A DNA stretch of 64,000 nucleotides from Nonomuraea rubra (lineage in GTDB: Bacteria > Actinomycetota > Actinomycetes > Streptosporangiales > Streptosporangiaceae), in assembly GCF_014207985.1 (NCBI RefSeq), contig NZ_JACHMI010000001.1, positions 9,283,001 to 9,347,000 on the forward strand. Direction: 5' to 3'. Shown here piece by piece: positions 1 through 6,815 of this stretch. The notes under the pieces are model-generated. The model saw nothing but the letters and a program-made list of their open reading frames with translations. It made no database searches and was not told the DNA's origin. Numbering within the stretch: the first letter of the stretch is position 1; each line of letters opens with the position of its first letter. Both the position numbers and the translations under genes were made by a program.

Positions 1-2
1 CG

Positions 3-602
3 ATCCTGGACGCGATCAAAAAGTACCGGGCGCTGATCGACGAGGGGCTGTTCAACGCCGACATCAAGACCGCGACGTTCGAGGACCAGGGCGAGGCGCT
101 GCTGTCCGGCAAGGCGGCCATGGTGATGCAGGTGAACTCGTTCTTCGGCCAGCTCCAGGCCAAGGCGGACACCGCCGAGCTGGACGAGAGGATCGGCTTC
201 TTCCCGATCTCGCCGTCGGGGAACGTGGGCACGTTCATCCCCGACCAGTCGAACGCGCTGGTGGCCTTCCGCACCGGTGACGCCAGGCGGGAGGAGGCCG
301 CGCGGCAGCTCCTGGCGTACTGGATGGGGCCGGGTTACGCCGGGTTCGTGGCCGACCGCAAGACGGTGTCGCTACGTACGGACGTGCCGGACCCGGACGG
401 CGTGCCGCAGGCGCTGAAGGACGTGCACGCCTCGCTCGGCGGGTCGGTCGGGTCGATGCAGGCGCTGGCCGTGGCCAACCCCGACCTGTACCTGAACCTG
501 GCCGACATGATCACCGGCAGCCTGACCCCCGAGCAGGTGGCGGCGGCCACGCAGAAGCAGTTCGCCCAGCTCGCCAAGGCCGCCGGCGCGACCGGCTTCT
601 GA
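3..602 (+). CDS. sugar ABC transporter substrate-binding protein, C-terminal part
   Basis: The gene enters from before the window; 199 codons remain, in the frame beginning at base 3, and end in TGA. The residues match the C-terminal lobe of family-1 extracellular sugar-binding proteins: a helix, 'ALLSGKAAMVMQ', which is the usual 'GKaAM' segment, then 'FIPDQSNALVAF' and 'AARQLLAYWMGPGY'. The product should be a lipoprotein that delivers a carbohydrate to the two permeases encoded 15 bp downstream. The ligand cannot be read from this part. The signal peptide and lipobox lie outside the window. Family identity is firm; substrate is unknown. Confidence 0.85.
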   Translation: MLDAIKKYRALIDEGLFNADIKTATFEDQGEALLSGKAAMVMQVNSFFGQLQAKADTAELDERIGFFPISPSGNVGTFIPDQSNALVAFRTGDARREEAARQLLAYWMGPGYAGFVADRKTVSLRTDVPDPDGVPQALKDVHASLGGSVGSMQALAVANPDLYLNLADMITGSLTPEQVAAATQKQFAQLAKAAGATGF

Positions 603-617
603 CGCGAGGAGTCACCC

Positions 618-1544
618 GTGCAGCAGACGCTCGCCCGCCCCAGGAGAGCCGCCCAGCGGGCGCCGGCCGCGGCCGTCGCGCGCGGCCGGACGCATCCGAT
701 GTGGTTCCTCCTGCCGGCGTTCGCGATCCTGTTCGTCTTCTTCTTCCTGCCGACCCTGTTCAACTTCGTCTACGCCTTCACCGACTGGTCCAGCTTCAAG
801 AGCGAGATCCGTCCCGCGGGCTTCGACAACTTCGCCAACCTGCTGTCGGACGGCACGCTCTTCAGCGCGCTGCGCATCACGGTGATCTACGCCGCGCTGG
901 TGGCGCTGTTCCAGAACCTGTTCGGCTTCGGCCTGGCCGTGCTGCTGGAGAAGGACACCTGGCTCAACCGCGCGGCCCGCCTGGCCTTCCTGGTCCCGGT
1001 GCTGATGTCGGCGCTGGCCGTCGGGTACGTCTTCCAGGCCCTGCTCAAGCCGGACGGCAGCCTCAACGACCTGCTGTCGGCGCTGACCGGGCAGCGGGTG
1101 GACGTGGCCTGGCTGGGCAGCACGACGTGGACGCTGGTGCTGGCCGCGGTCATCCACGCCTGGAAGTGGATGGGCCTGTCGATGCTCATCTACCTGGCGG
1201 GGCTCAAGACGGTCCCCGAGGACGTGGCGGAGGCCGCCCGCATCGACGGCGCCACGCCGTGGCAGGCGTTCTGGGCGATCCGGTTCCCGCTGCTGGCCCC
1301 GGCCGTCACCTTCAACGTGGCCACGGCGCTGCTCGGCTCGATGAACGGCTTCGACATCGTGCAGGCGCTGACCGGCGGCGGCCCGGCCCGCAGCACCGAG
1401 ATCCTGAACATCTTCATCTACCGCACCTTCGGCCAGGGGCTGTTCGCCCAGGCCACGGCCATGAGCCTGGTGTTGTTCCTCATGGTCGCGCTGCTGGCCT
1501 TCCCCGTCATCCGCGTGTTGCGCAGGAGGGAGGAGATCCTGTGA
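618..1544 (+). CDS. carbohydrate ABC transporter permease (MalF/UgpA type)
   Basis: A 308-residue inner-membrane permease with about six hydrophobic helices after a basic N-terminal tail. The cytoplasmic EAA loop that docks the ATPase is seen near residue 204 as 'EAARIDGATPWQAFWAI'. The GTG start has a GAGGAG ribosome site 8-10 bases before it, and lies 15 bp after the binding-protein stop. It forms a heterodimer with the next gene's product, and their reading frames overlap (GTGA), so the two are probably translated together. No ATPase gene is present here; in actinomycetes a shared MsiK-type ATPase often serves such importers, which is inference for this case. Confidence 0.93.
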   Translation: MQQTLARPRRAAQRAPAAAVARGRTHPMWFLLPAFAILFVFFFLPTLFNFVYAFTDWSSFKSEIRPAGFDNFANLLSDGTLFSALRITVIYAALVALFQNLFGFGLAVLLEKDTWLNRAARLAFLVPVLMSALAVGYVFQALLKPDGSLNDLLSALTGQRVDVAWLGSTTWTLVLAAVIHAWKWMGLSMLIYLAGLKTVPEDVAEAARIDGATPWQAFWAIRFPLLAPAVTFNVATALLGSMNGFDIVQALTGGGPARSTEILNIFIYRTFGQGLFAQATAMSLVLFLMVALLAFPVIRVLRRREEIL

Positions 1545-2416
1545 CCGTCCCCGCCTTCGGTTCCCCCGCCCGCCGCCGTAGCGCGTCCCCGGTGGCGCGG
1601 GGCCTGGCCGCCCGGCTGCGCCCGTTCGCGGTCGTCGCGCTGGTCGTCCCCGTCATGGGGGTGCCGCTCTGGCTGGTCGTCGTCACGGCCGCCAAGTCGC
1701 AGGGCGAGGCCCTGTCGCCGGACCTGTCGCCGCCCGCCGAGTGGCGGCTGTGGGAGAACCTGGCGCAGGTGTGGCAGCAGGGCGAGGTGCCCATGGCGTT
1801 CCTGGGCAGCCTGCTGGTGGTCGCGCCGTCGGTGGTGCTGGTGCTCACGTTCGGCTCGATGGCGTCGTGGATCCTGGCCCGGCGCGCCGGCAGGCTGAAC
1901 GCGGTGCTGTACGCGCTGGCCATCAGCGGGATCGTGCTGCCGCCGGCCGTGGTCACCATCGTGCTCCTGCTGCGGCAGCTCGGCCTGGCCGGCAGCCCCG
2001 CCGGCATGATCGGCGTCTACGTCGGCATCTACCTGTCCACGGTGATCTTCTTCGTGACGGGCTTCGTCCGCACCGTGCCGCTGTCGCTGGAGGAGGCGGC
2101 CCGCATGGACGGCGCCGGGCCCGTGCGGGTGTTCTTCTCGGTGATCCTGCCGCTGCTGCGCCCCGTGCTGGCCACCGCGACCATCCTCATCTGCCTGTAC
2201 GTGTGGAACGACGTCTTCTACGCGTTCTTCGTGGTCGGCGGGCGGCTGGACACGTTGCCGCTGAACCTGTTCCAGGTGGCCAACGCGGGGCTCTACCTCA
2301 ACAACTGGCACCTGATCTTCGCCTACATCATCCTGATGAGCCTGCCGCTGCTGATCGTCTTCGCGATCGCGCAGCGCAGGATCATCTCCGGCATCACCGG
2401 CGGCGCCGTGAAGTAG
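1541..2416 (+). CDS. carbohydrate ABC transporter permease (MalG/UgpE type)
   Basis: A 291-residue partner permease. I start it at the GTG that overlaps the previous stop by 4 bases; translating further upstream in this frame gives only Arg/Pro/Gly-rich shadow sequence. It has about six transmembrane helices and the EAA motif near residue 185 ('EEAARMDGAGPVRVFFSV'). It is the second half of the translocation channel. The operon ends here: 8 bp downstream the convergent ABC-F gene ends, leaving no room for a separate terminator. The sugar is not predictable. Confidence 0.93.
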   Translation: MTVPAFGSPARRRSASPVARGLAARLRPFAVVALVVPVMGVPLWLVVVTAAKSQGEALSPDLSPPAEWRLWENLAQVWQQGEVPMAFLGSLLVVAPSVVLVLTFGSMASWILARRAGRLNAVLYALAISGIVLPPAVVTIVLLLRQLGLAGSPAGMIGVYVGIYLSTVIFFVTGFVRTVPLSLEEAARMDGAGPVRVFFSVILPLLRPVLATATILICLYVWNDVFYAFFVVGGRLDTLPLNLFQVANAGLYLNNWHLIFAYIILMSLPLLIVFAIAQRRIISGITGGAVK

Positions 2417-2424
2417 GCGTGTCC

Positions 2425-4143
2425 CTACGCCAGGGTCACCAGGTCGGCGTAGCCGTCGTGCCACAGGTCCTCGGCCCCGTCGGGCAGCAGCAGCACCCGC
2501 TCGGGCCGCAGGGCCTCCACGGCCTCCTGGTCGTGGGTGACCATGACCATCGCCCCCTGGTACGCCTCCACGGCCGCCAGCACCTCGGCCTTGGAGGCGG
2601 GGTCGAGGTTGTTGGTCGGCTCGTCGAGCAGCAGCACGTTCGCCCGGGAGCTGACCAGGCCGGCCAGCGCCAGCCGGGTCTTCTCCCCGCCCGACAGCAC
2701 GCCGACCGGCTTGTCCACGTCGTCCCCGCCGAACAGGAACGACCCGAGCACCGCCCTGGCCTCGCCGTCGGTGAGCTGCGGGGCGGCCGCCGCCAGGTGG
2801 CCGCCCACGGTGGTGGCCGGGTCGAGCGTGTCGTGCTCCTGGGCGAAGTAGCCGAGCCGCAGCCCGTGCCCGGGCACGACGCGCCCGGAGTCGGGCCGCT
2901 CGTGCCCGGCCAGCAGCCGCAGCAGCGTGGTCTTGCCCGCGCCGTTGAGCCCGAGCACCACGAGCCTGCTGCCCCGGTCGATGGCCAGGTCCACGCCGGT
3001 CAGCACGGGCAGGGTGCCGTACGACTTGGTCAGGCTGATCGCGCCGAGCGGCGTGCGGCCGCTGGGCGCCGGCTCGGGCAGCCGGATGCGCGCCACCTTG
3101 GCCGCGCGGCGCGCCGGGCGGGTCTCGGCCAGCATGCGGTCGGCCCGCCTGGCCATGTCCCGGGCGCGGACGGCGGTGGCGGACCTGGAACGCATGCGGT
3201 CGGCCTGGGCGTGCAGCGCGGCGGCCTTGCGCTCGGCGGCGGCGCGCAGCCGGGTCCTGCGCCGGTCGTCGGCCTCCCGGTCGGCCAGGTAGGTGTGCCA
3301 GCCGGTGTTGTGCACCTCCAGCGTTCCGTCGGCCAGGTGCCAGACGCGGTTGACCACGTCCGCGAGCAGCCCGGTGTCGTGGCTGATCAGGACGAGGCCG
3401 CCGGGGTAGCCGAGCAGGAACGAGCGCAGCCAGGCGACCGAGTCGCCGTCCAGGTGGTTGGTCGGCTCGTCGAGCAGCATGACGCCCGGCTCGGCGAACA
3501 GCACCCTGGCCAGCTCGACGCGCCGCCGCTGCCCGCCGGACAGGGTGCCGAGCGGCTGGTCGAGCATCCGGTCGGGCAGGCCGAGGCCGGCGGCGACGCG
3601 GGCGGCCTCCGCCTCGGCCGCGTACCCGCCGCGGGCCTGGAACTCGGCCTCGGCCCTGGCGTAGCGGTTCATCGACCGCTCGCCGGAGTGCCCGGCCGCC
3701 CCTGTCCCGGCGAGCACGGAATCGGCCCGCACGGAATCGGCCCGCACGGAATCGGCCCGCACGGAATCGGCCCGCACGGAATCGGCCCGCACGGAATCGG
3801 CCCGCGCGGACTCGGCGAGCGCGGACTCGGCGAGTGCGGTCTCGGCCGCCCGCAGTTCGCGCAGCGCCTGGTCCAGGCCGCGCGCGGACAGGATGCGGTC
3901 GAGGACCGTGAGGGCGGGGTCGGCGGCGGACGGGTCCTGCGGCAGGTAGCCGACGGGGCCGGTACGCACGATGTCGCCGCCGGCGGGCTGGAGCCGCCCG
4001 GCGAGGGTCTTCATGAGGGTGGTCTTGCCGGCACCGTTACGGCCGACCAGGCCGACGCGGTCGCCGGGGGCGACGTGGGCGGTGACGCCGGACATCAGGA
4101 GACGGGCGCCGGCACGCAGCTCGACACCACGGAAGGTAAGCAT
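2425..4143 (-). CDS. ABC-F family ATPase (ribosome-protection / translation factor type)
   Basis: A 572-residue soluble protein with two ABC ATPase domains and no membrane segment, as in ABC-F proteins that bind the ribosomal E site. Domain 1: Walker A 'GRNGAGKTT' at residues 34-42, signature 'LSGGQRRR', Walker B 'VMLLDEPTNHLD'. Domain 2: 'GLNGAGKTT', 'LSGGEKTR', 'VLLLDEPTNNLD'. Between them lies a charged, helical linker rich in Arg/Ala. Residues about 99-143 of domain 1 are an unusual run of 'SVRAD' repeats from a 15-bp tandem repeat. SD 'GGAG' lies 9 bases before ATG. Upstream is an attenuator-like leader (separate entry). Whether it confers antibiotic resistance (Msr/Vga/OptrA class) or acts in housekeeping like EttA cannot be told from sequence. 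Confidence 0.92.
   Translation of the reverse strand: MLTFRGVELRAGARLLMSGVTAHVAPGDRVGLVGRNGAGKTTLMKTLAGRLQPAGGDIVRTGPVGYLPQDPSAADPALTVLDRILSARGLDQALRELRAAETALAESALAESARADSVRADSVRADSVRADSVRADSVRADSVLAGTGAAGHSGERSMNRYARAEAEFQARGGYAAEAEAARVAAGLGLPDRMLDQPLGTLSGGQRRRVELARVLFAEPGVMLLDEPTNHLDGDSVAWLRSFLLGYPGGLVLISHDTGLLADVVNRVWHLADGTLEVHNTGWHTYLADREADDRRRTRLRAAAERKAAALHAQADRMRSRSATAVRARDMARRADRMLAETRPARRAAKVARIRLPEPAPSGRTPLGAISLTKSYGTLPVLTGVDLAIDRGSRLVVLGLNGAGKTTLLRLLAGHERPDSGRVVPGHGLRLGYFAQEHDTLDPATTVGGHLAAAAPQLTDGEARAVLGSFLFGGDDVDKPVGVLSGGEKTRLALAGLVSSRANVLLLDEPTNNLDPASKAEVLAAVEAYQGAMVMVTHDQEAVEALRPERVLLLPDGAEDLWHDGYADLVTLA
3714..3848 (-). repeat. 15-bp in-frame minisatellite inside the ABC-F gene
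   Basis: Nine consecutive 15-bp units. Six (3714-3803) are identical 'gcacggaatcggccc' copies, followed by three diverged ones. On the coding strand each unit encodes five residues of the type S-V-R-A-D or S-A-L-A-E, so length changes would keep the frame. The identical copies suggest recent expansion. It sits in a solvent loop of the first ATPase domain, between Walker A and the signature motif. Confidence 0.97.
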
Positions 4144-4167
4144 GGGAATACGCTCCGGAACAGCTCA

Positions 4168-4238
4168 AGGACACAAGGGTGGCGTGGAAGCTGGTGTCCT
4201 GGCTAAGAGGTCCGGGGCGTGGACATGGGGCCAGTGTA
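4168..4238 (-). promoter_or_regulatory. ABC-F leader: -10 box, leaderless mini-ORF and hairpin
   Basis: On the minus strand a 'TACACT' box (4233-4238) lies 6 nt before an ATG that opens a 7-codon frame. The stop of that frame is 2 nt from a perfect 7-bp stem (AGGACAC / GTGTCCT, arms 4194-4200 and 4168-4174, 19-nt loop), 24 nt before the ABC-F start codon. Many ribosome-protection ABC-F genes are induced by antibiotic stalling on such leader peptides, so an attenuator is plausible. The -35 region is weak, and a second possible pairing (CAGCT with AGCTG) exists. Function is inferred. Confidence 0.5.
4203..4226 (-). CDS. possible leader peptide MSTPRTS upstream of ABC-F gene
   Basis: Seven codons, ATG to TAG, with no Shine-Dalgarno but with a -10-like TACACT ending 6 nt upstream, as expected for a leaderless mRNA. 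The stop abuts the leader hairpin. Such short frames occur by chance, so the case rests only on position and spacing. Confidence 0.35.
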   Translation of the reverse strand: MSTPRTS

Positions 4239-4246
4239 GGAGGGCG

Positions 4247-4283
4247 CCGCGCCGGCCTGCCACCGATTATCAGGCCGGCGCGG
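4247..4283 (-). terminator. GC-rich hairpin, terminator-like
   Basis: A perfect 13-bp stem (4247-4259 with 4271-4283) and an 11-nt loop, 17 nt after the stop of the secreted-protein gene transcribed toward it. There is no U-tract, which is common for actinomycete terminators. It also separates that gene from the ABC-F promoter and leader. Confidence 0.7.
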
Positions 4284-4299
4284 GATGCCGCCGGGCGGG

Positions 4300-5130
4300 C
4301 TAGTTCCAGATCCCGGGAACGCCGGCGGGCACCTCGTCCTTGACCTCCGCGCGGTCGATCGCGTCGCCGCGCAGCGGCACGTTCACGGTGACCTCGCGGC
4401 CCCAGTCGGTGAACCGGGTGTCCGACTCGACCTGGACCGTGGTCTTGGAGACGGGCAGGGTCGCCTTGACCGCGACCCGCCGTACCAGGCCCTTCTCGCC
4501 GAAGTACAGGGTGTAGGAGATCTTGCCGCTCTTGAACCGCGTGCCGTACCGCGAGGCGAACGGGTCGGAGACGGCGGCGAGCCTGGCGGGCTTGATGGCG
4601 CCCTTGAGAATCCCGTCCTTCCAGGAGGTACGGGCGGCCACGAGCGCCTTGAGCGTGGCCGGGTCGAGGACCTCGAGGAGCAGGTTGCTCGGCGGCTGCT
4701 TGACGCCGCTGTAGCGCACGTGGCTCGCGTCGGCGATCATCAGCGCCTGCTCGACCACCGGGCCGGAGACGTAGCTCACGCTGCCCGAGGAGACCAGCCG
4801 GACGGGGCCCGCCTGCAGGCCCTCGGTCTCCTTGGGGCTGGACCTCTTCATCTCGCGCAGCAGCCTGTCGCTGTACTGCACGCTCTGGCCCAGGTCGGAG
4901 GCCACCGGGCCACGCGAGCCGAAGCCCACCGTGCCGTCGACGGTGGAGGTGACGACCCGGTCGCCCGGGTAGGTGATCTTGGCGGTGGCCTGCAGGTTGA
5001 CGGCCCTGCCGGGTGCTAACTCGGCCTGGAGCGCCTTGACCGGGTCGGATGCGGATGCGGCCTGCGCCGGCACGGCGGTGAGCTGCACCATGCCCGCGAC
5101 CACGGCGACACCCACGATGGTTCGCTTCAT
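4300..5130 (-). CDS. secreted protein of unknown function
   Basis: 276 residues. The N-terminus is a classical Sec signal peptide (MKR, hydrophobic core, 'VPAQAASA' cleavage region near residue 25); there is no lipobox Cys, so it should be released or wall-associated. The mature part is rich in alternating beta-type segments ('LVSSGSVSYVSG', 'ISYTLYFGEKGLV', 'TRFTDWGREVTV') and reads like the LolA/LppX-style outer-surface fold found in many actinobacterial secreted proteins of the 'YxLYFgekGL.rrv' kind. I cannot assign a ligand. It contains a TTA codon (5017-5019), rare in such genomes. A hairpin follows the stop. Confidence 0.8.
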   Translation of the reverse strand: MKRTIVGVAVVAGMVQLTAVPAQAASASDPVKALQAELAPGRAVNLQATAKITYPGDRVVTSTVDGTVGFGSRGPVASDLGQSVQYSDRLLREMKRSSPKETEGLQAGPVRLVSSGSVSYVSGPVVEQALMIADASHVRYSGVKQPPSNLLLEVLDPATLKALVAARTSWKDGILKGAIKPARLAAVSDPFASRYGTRFKSGKISYTLYFGEKGLVRRVAVKATLPVSKTTVQVESDTRFTDWGREVTVNVPLRGDAIDRAEVKDEVPAGVPGIWN

Positions 5131-5190
5131 TGGTTTCCTTGGGAACGGTCCGGAAAGACGCGAACAATCTGGTGCATCTAAGATCGTCCG

Positions 5191-6102
5191 TCAAGCCGGA
5201 TCGCCTATCAGGCCTGGGTCGCCGCCTTGGCTGCCGCCGCCTTGGTGGCCGCCTTGGTGGCCGCCTTGGTGGCCGCCTTGGTGGCCGCCTTGGTGGCCGC
5301 CTCGGTCGCCGGCGGCGCCGCCGACGTGCTCCACGGGGTCCTGGCCGAGCGCCTCCAGGTAGTCGTAGGCGTCCTCCATGGTGGGGGTCAGGTAGAAGGC
5401 CCGTTCCAACTGCTTGACGGGTGCTCGGCCTCGCCTGCGTGCAGCGGCACGCCGTACCTGCCGGGCAGCTCCCTGAGCACGGCCTGCAGCTCGGGCTCGG
5501 GGCGGTTGAGGTAGTAGAAGACGCCGCCGGACTCGCCGTTGTGCAGCGTGGTCATGAACGCCGGCCTGGTGTCGTCGATCAGCCGATCAGGGCCAGCGTC
5601 TCGGGCAGCACCCGGTCGAAGTAGGCCCGCTTGTACGCGAACGGGAACGTCCACTCGACCTGCTCGTTCCCCGCGGGCCTGTAGAAGTGCCTGCCGTACT
5701 GCGCCCGGGTGAACGGGCCCGCGAACCAGCCCTCGTTGAGCCGGGTGCCGTCGGGGTCGAGGCAGCCGACGATGTGCCAGGTGTAGCCCTCGGCGCGGCG
5801 CAGCCCCGCGTCGGCGCACAGGCGGCCCGCCAGGTGCGTGACGGTCAGGCCGCCGATGGGCTCGTTCGGGTTCGGCCCGGCGGCGACGACGGCGTGGCGG
5901 GGGCCGTCGCCGACGGTGAGGCAGAGCATGGGGTCGCCGAGGCGGGAGGTGCCGATGCGGCGCAGCGTCGCCACGCCGGGATGATCGTCCGCCAGGCGGG
6001 CCAGGCGCTCGTGCACCTCGTCGACGGTGGCGAACGTCTTGTGGTCGGGACGGTGTCGAGTTCTTCGGTCAGGCGATCGAGCACATCCAAGTGTGCACAC
6101 AT
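5191..6102 (-). pseudogene. decayed M14-type zinc carboxypeptidase
   Basis: One protein can be read only by switching frames. It begins at the ATG at 6102 ('LDVLDRLTEELDTVP'), shifts near 6050 to 'DHKTFATVDEVHERLARL', continues through 'HIVGCLDPDGTRLNEGWF', shifts near 5580 to 'IDDTRPAFMTTLHNGESGG', then near 5430 to 'VKQLERAFYLTPTMEDAY'. The second shift is explained by an 8-bp near-duplication (ctgatcgg). The M14 zinc motif HxxE appears as 'NPNE': the expected His is Asn. The 3' end runs into a 12-bp repeat that reads as GGHQ or ATKA depending on frame. Several independent lesions make a single sequencing error unlikely. Confidence 0.85.
5224..5310 (-). repeat. 12-bp minisatellite at the 3' end of the M14 pseudogene
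   Basis: Five perfect copies of 'gccttggtggcc' (5239-5298) flanked by imperfect units on both sides. On the minus strand one frame gives A-T-K-A repeats ending at a TGA at 5208-5210, the other gives G-G-H-Q. The ATKA tail resembles the basic low-complexity tails common in actinomycete proteins and may be the original frame. Confidence 0.95.
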
Positions 6103-6184
6103 TTCGTACGATTCGTCCCGCGCGGGTCACGGCCCCGGCGGGGCGGGGCCGTGACCGCGGCGGGGTCGTGACCGCGGGACCGGA

Positions 6185-6730
6185 TCAGGCCGGGAAGTCC
6201 TTCGGGTTGACCCCGGTGGTCCCGGCGTTGCCGCCCCTGACCGGGTTGAGGGTCAGCGACCAGCCGGGGATCCGGGTGGCGGTGGTCCTGTACGTCAGCC
6301 TGTCGTTGAAGCGCTGGTAGACGGCGTTCCGCGTGAACCTGCCCTTCGACCTGCTGAAGTTGGTGCCGGTGGTGAAGTAGATCCGGTACGTGCCGTCCCT
6401 GACGTCGTTGATGGTGGCCGTGGACTTGGCGCGCACGTAGATGCTGATCGCCTTGGTCTTGCCCCTGACCAGGGCGACGACGCCGTCCCGGGAGAGGCCG
6501 TTCTTGATCTTCAGCCTCCCCTGGCCGCCGCTGATGCGGTCGTAGAGGATCGTGCCGTTGCGCGGGCGGGCCAGCGCGGCCGACTCGGCCGTGAACGTCA
6601 CCGTCGTGGCGGCGGTGCCGCCGGTCACGGTGGTTGCGGCGGCCGGGGGCGAGGTCAGCAGCCCGCCCGCCAGCGCGACCGCGGCCACGACACCGGTGCG
6701 CATGGCGGTTCCTTCGAGAAGCCTCTTCAC
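6185..6730 (-). CDS. secreted protein with a small beta-rich domain, function unknown
   Basis: 181 residues from a GTG with AAGGAG 7 nt upstream. An internal ATG (6703) with its own GAAGGA site gives a more typical signal peptide ('MRTGVVAAVALAGGLLTS', cleavage near 'AAAT'), so the true start is uncertain. The mature part has the pattern 'LKIKNGLSRDGVVALVRG', 'IYVRAKSTATINDVRDGTY', 'RIYFTTGTNFS', 'GWSLTLNPVRGGNAG'. I know this from a widespread uncharacterised bacterial beta-sandwich domain that also occurs fused to other modules. No catalytic residues stand out. A palindrome lies just before the start. Confidence 0.75.
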   Translation of the reverse strand: MKRLLEGTAMRTGVVAAVALAGGLLTSPPAAATTVTGGTAATTVTFTAESAALARPRNGTILYDRISGGQGRLKIKNGLSRDGVVALVRGKTKAISIYVRAKSTATINDVRDGTYRIYFTTGTNFSRSKGRFTRNAVYQRFNDRLTYRTTATRIPGWSLTLNPVRGGNAGTTGVNPKDFPA

Positions 6731-6743
6731 AGAACATCTCCTT

Positions 6744-6799
6744 CGTGACGCATGGTCACGGTAAAGATAGAGTAAAGCGGCTTTGATCCGATACCGGAT
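6744..6799 (-). promoter_or_regulatory. promoter region with two inverted repeats
   Basis: CGTGAC-GCATG-GTCACG (6744-6760, perfect 6-bp arms) lies 14 bp before the secreted-protein GTG. ATCCG-ATAC-CGGAT (6786-6799) lies further up, near the end of the FAD hydroxylase gene. A direct repeat 'gtaaag' lies between. These may be operators; the binding protein is unknown. Confidence 0.4.
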
Positions 6800-6815
6800 A
6801 CCTGATCCGCCAGGC

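Noticed and set aside
3714..3848. Possible CRISPR array
   Set aside because: Repeats are 15 bp, contiguous, without spacers, and lie inside a coding gene.
5227..5514. Plus-strand frame encoding an Ala-Leu-Val repeat
   Set aside because: It is the antisense reading of the 12-bp repeat and M14 pseudogene; no ribosome site and no family match.
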